Origin: a bacterium
Lineage (GTDB): Bacteria; Hydrothermota; UBA3072; B12-G15
Assembly: GCA_003646055.1 (NCBI GenBank)
Contig: QNDZ01000094.1
Location: 1-6,573, forward strand
Length of the DNA stretch: 6,573 nucleotides
Direction of reading: 5' to 3'
Part shown: one piece after another, positions 5,877-6,573 of the stretch
Layout: every line of letters begins with the position of its first letter
How positions within the stretch are numbered: position 1 is the first letter of the stretch
Made by a program: the position numbers and the translations under genes
The notes under the pieces: generated by a model
Database searches by the model: none
Seen by the model: the letters and a program-made list of their open reading frames with translations, nothing else
Told to the model about the DNA's origin: nothing

Positions 5877-6573
5877 TTATCTTAACACCGTGAGTTTTAT
5901 CACCTCCCCTGTTTCTTTTTTCACGGCAAAGTATATACCAGGTGATACAGGTTTCCCGCTCTCTGCTTTCAAATCCCATCGTTTCCCGCTTATATAATGC
6001 ACTTCCCTTCCAATATGGTCATAAATTTCAATACCAGATTTATTAAATTCAAAGTAACCACTTCTGTACAGTACAGTGCTGTTTACCCTTAATTTCTGGG
6101 TTATAAATCTTTCCTCTATTCCCGAAGTAATCCAGGGCGCATCAAAGTAAAGTGCACCACCGTTATCCCTTGTATAATACACAACACCACTCCCGGGAGC
6201 AGAAGCACCTGGAGAGTAAACAATCTCTGGAACGTATTCAGCACCCAGGACAAGGGGATTCACAGTGTCTGGAGAACTCCAGGAATATGGGGTATTTGTG
6301 TATTGCCAGTAAGTTCTGTACCATAGACCATAAAAATCCTCTGACCATGTATAAGCCATATCTATCCATTGATTTGGAGAAGCCTGATAACCTTTTATAG
6401 AGAACATAATTGTGTCTGGGATACCACTCACGATAGTATCCACCGGATAGGGGACAGTATCCTTGAATGGACAACAAAGGAGTGCACAATTCCCTCCTAT
6501 CACTGCACTATATAGAAGATATGCTATCTGGGATGTGTCAGGTTGAACTGTTGTTGCCCCTATTCTGCAACCC
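5877..6573 (-). CDS. Secreted/surface protein, C-terminal part with FlgD-like (type IX-like) sorting module; 5' truncated
   Basis: The reading frame is open from the right edge, so an internal GTG at 6503 is not the likely start; the window shows 231 codons ending at TAA 5877-5879. The last 70 residues or so carry the pattern of C-terminal sorting/FlgD-like Ig modules: IEIYDHIGREVHYISG, then KRWDLKAESGKPVSPGIYF, and a final basic strand ending KLTVLR. Such modules direct or anchor exported proteins. The part before it is rich in Tyr, Trp, Thr, Ser and Pro (WSEDFYGLWYRTYWQY, YSWSSPDTV), typical of extracellular beta-rich domains, but no catalytic family was recognised. Cysteines occur near the left part of the fragment (GCRIG, then NCALLCCPF). 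The N-terminal signal peptide would lie outside the window. The export route (type IX system or another) is inferred from the module only. The gene lies 89 bp upstream of scpB and is probably functionally unrelated. Confidence 0.75.
   Translation of the reverse strand, partial: GCRIGATTVQPDTSQIAYLLYSAVIGGNCALLCCPFKDTVPYPVDTIVSGIPDTIMFSIKGYQASPNQWIDMAYTWSEDFYGLWYRTYWQYTNTPYSWSSPDTVNPLVLGAEYVPEIVYSPGASAPGSGVVYYTRDNGGALYFDAPWITSGIEERFITQKLRVNSTVLYRSGYFEFNKSGIEIYDHIGREVHYISGKRWDLKAESGKPVSPGIYFAVKKETGEVIKLTVLR

Overview
The window most likely comes from a bacterial genome of a poorly cultured phylum. GC content is moderate in the genes and low between them, and the proteins are rich in Lys, Glu and Arg. 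The gene at the right edge ends in a FlgD-like/type IX-like C-terminal sorting module, a style common in FCB-group and candidate-phylum genomes (WOR-3/Stahlbacteria and similar). That placement is an inference from style, not from a phylogenetic marker. A mildly thermophilic lifestyle would fit the composition but is not shown.

All well-supported chromosomal genes lie on the minus strand, so transcription runs from right to left. (1) 5877-6573: the C-terminal 231 codons of a secreted or surface protein, open to the right edge. (2) 5230-5787: scpB, the kleisin-associated chromosome-segregation subunit. (3) 4575-5288: an RsuA/RluB-family rRNA pseudouridine synthase that overlaps scpB by 59 nt. 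(4) 2078-4582: a DinG-type helicase with a DnaQ-like 3'-5' exonuclease domain at its N-terminus and four cysteines placed like the Fe-S cluster ligands of E. coli DinG; it overlaps the previous gene by 8 nt. Genes 2-4 form a tight scpB-rluB-dinG unit. (5) A 209-bp spacer with a credible sigma70-type promoter and an almost perfect extended Shine-Dalgarno sequence. (6) 333-1868: a 511-residue HEAT-repeat (PBS-lyase-like) protein starting at TTG.

The left 332 bases are AT-rich and contain no secure complete gene. On the plus strand, positions 2-103 read as the last 33 residues of a protein that resembles the C-terminus of IS110/IS1111-family transposases. If so, the window clips the end of an insertion sequence, and the 104-332 stretch is where its noncoding end would lie; in the IS1111 group this end can encode the guide (bridge/seek) RNA. 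The minus strand of the same stretch carries a TTGACA-N16-TAAAAT promoter-like pair and a 21-codon ORF with a good ribosome binding site, antisense to the transposase tail. These readings compete, and the sequence alone does not decide between them.

Functionally, scpB, rluB and dinG are housekeeping genes for chromosome condensation, ribosome modification and DNA repair. The HEAT-repeat gene is transcriptionally separate and probably encodes a cytoplasmic protein-interaction scaffold. No CRISPR array, tRNA or rRNA gene was seen.
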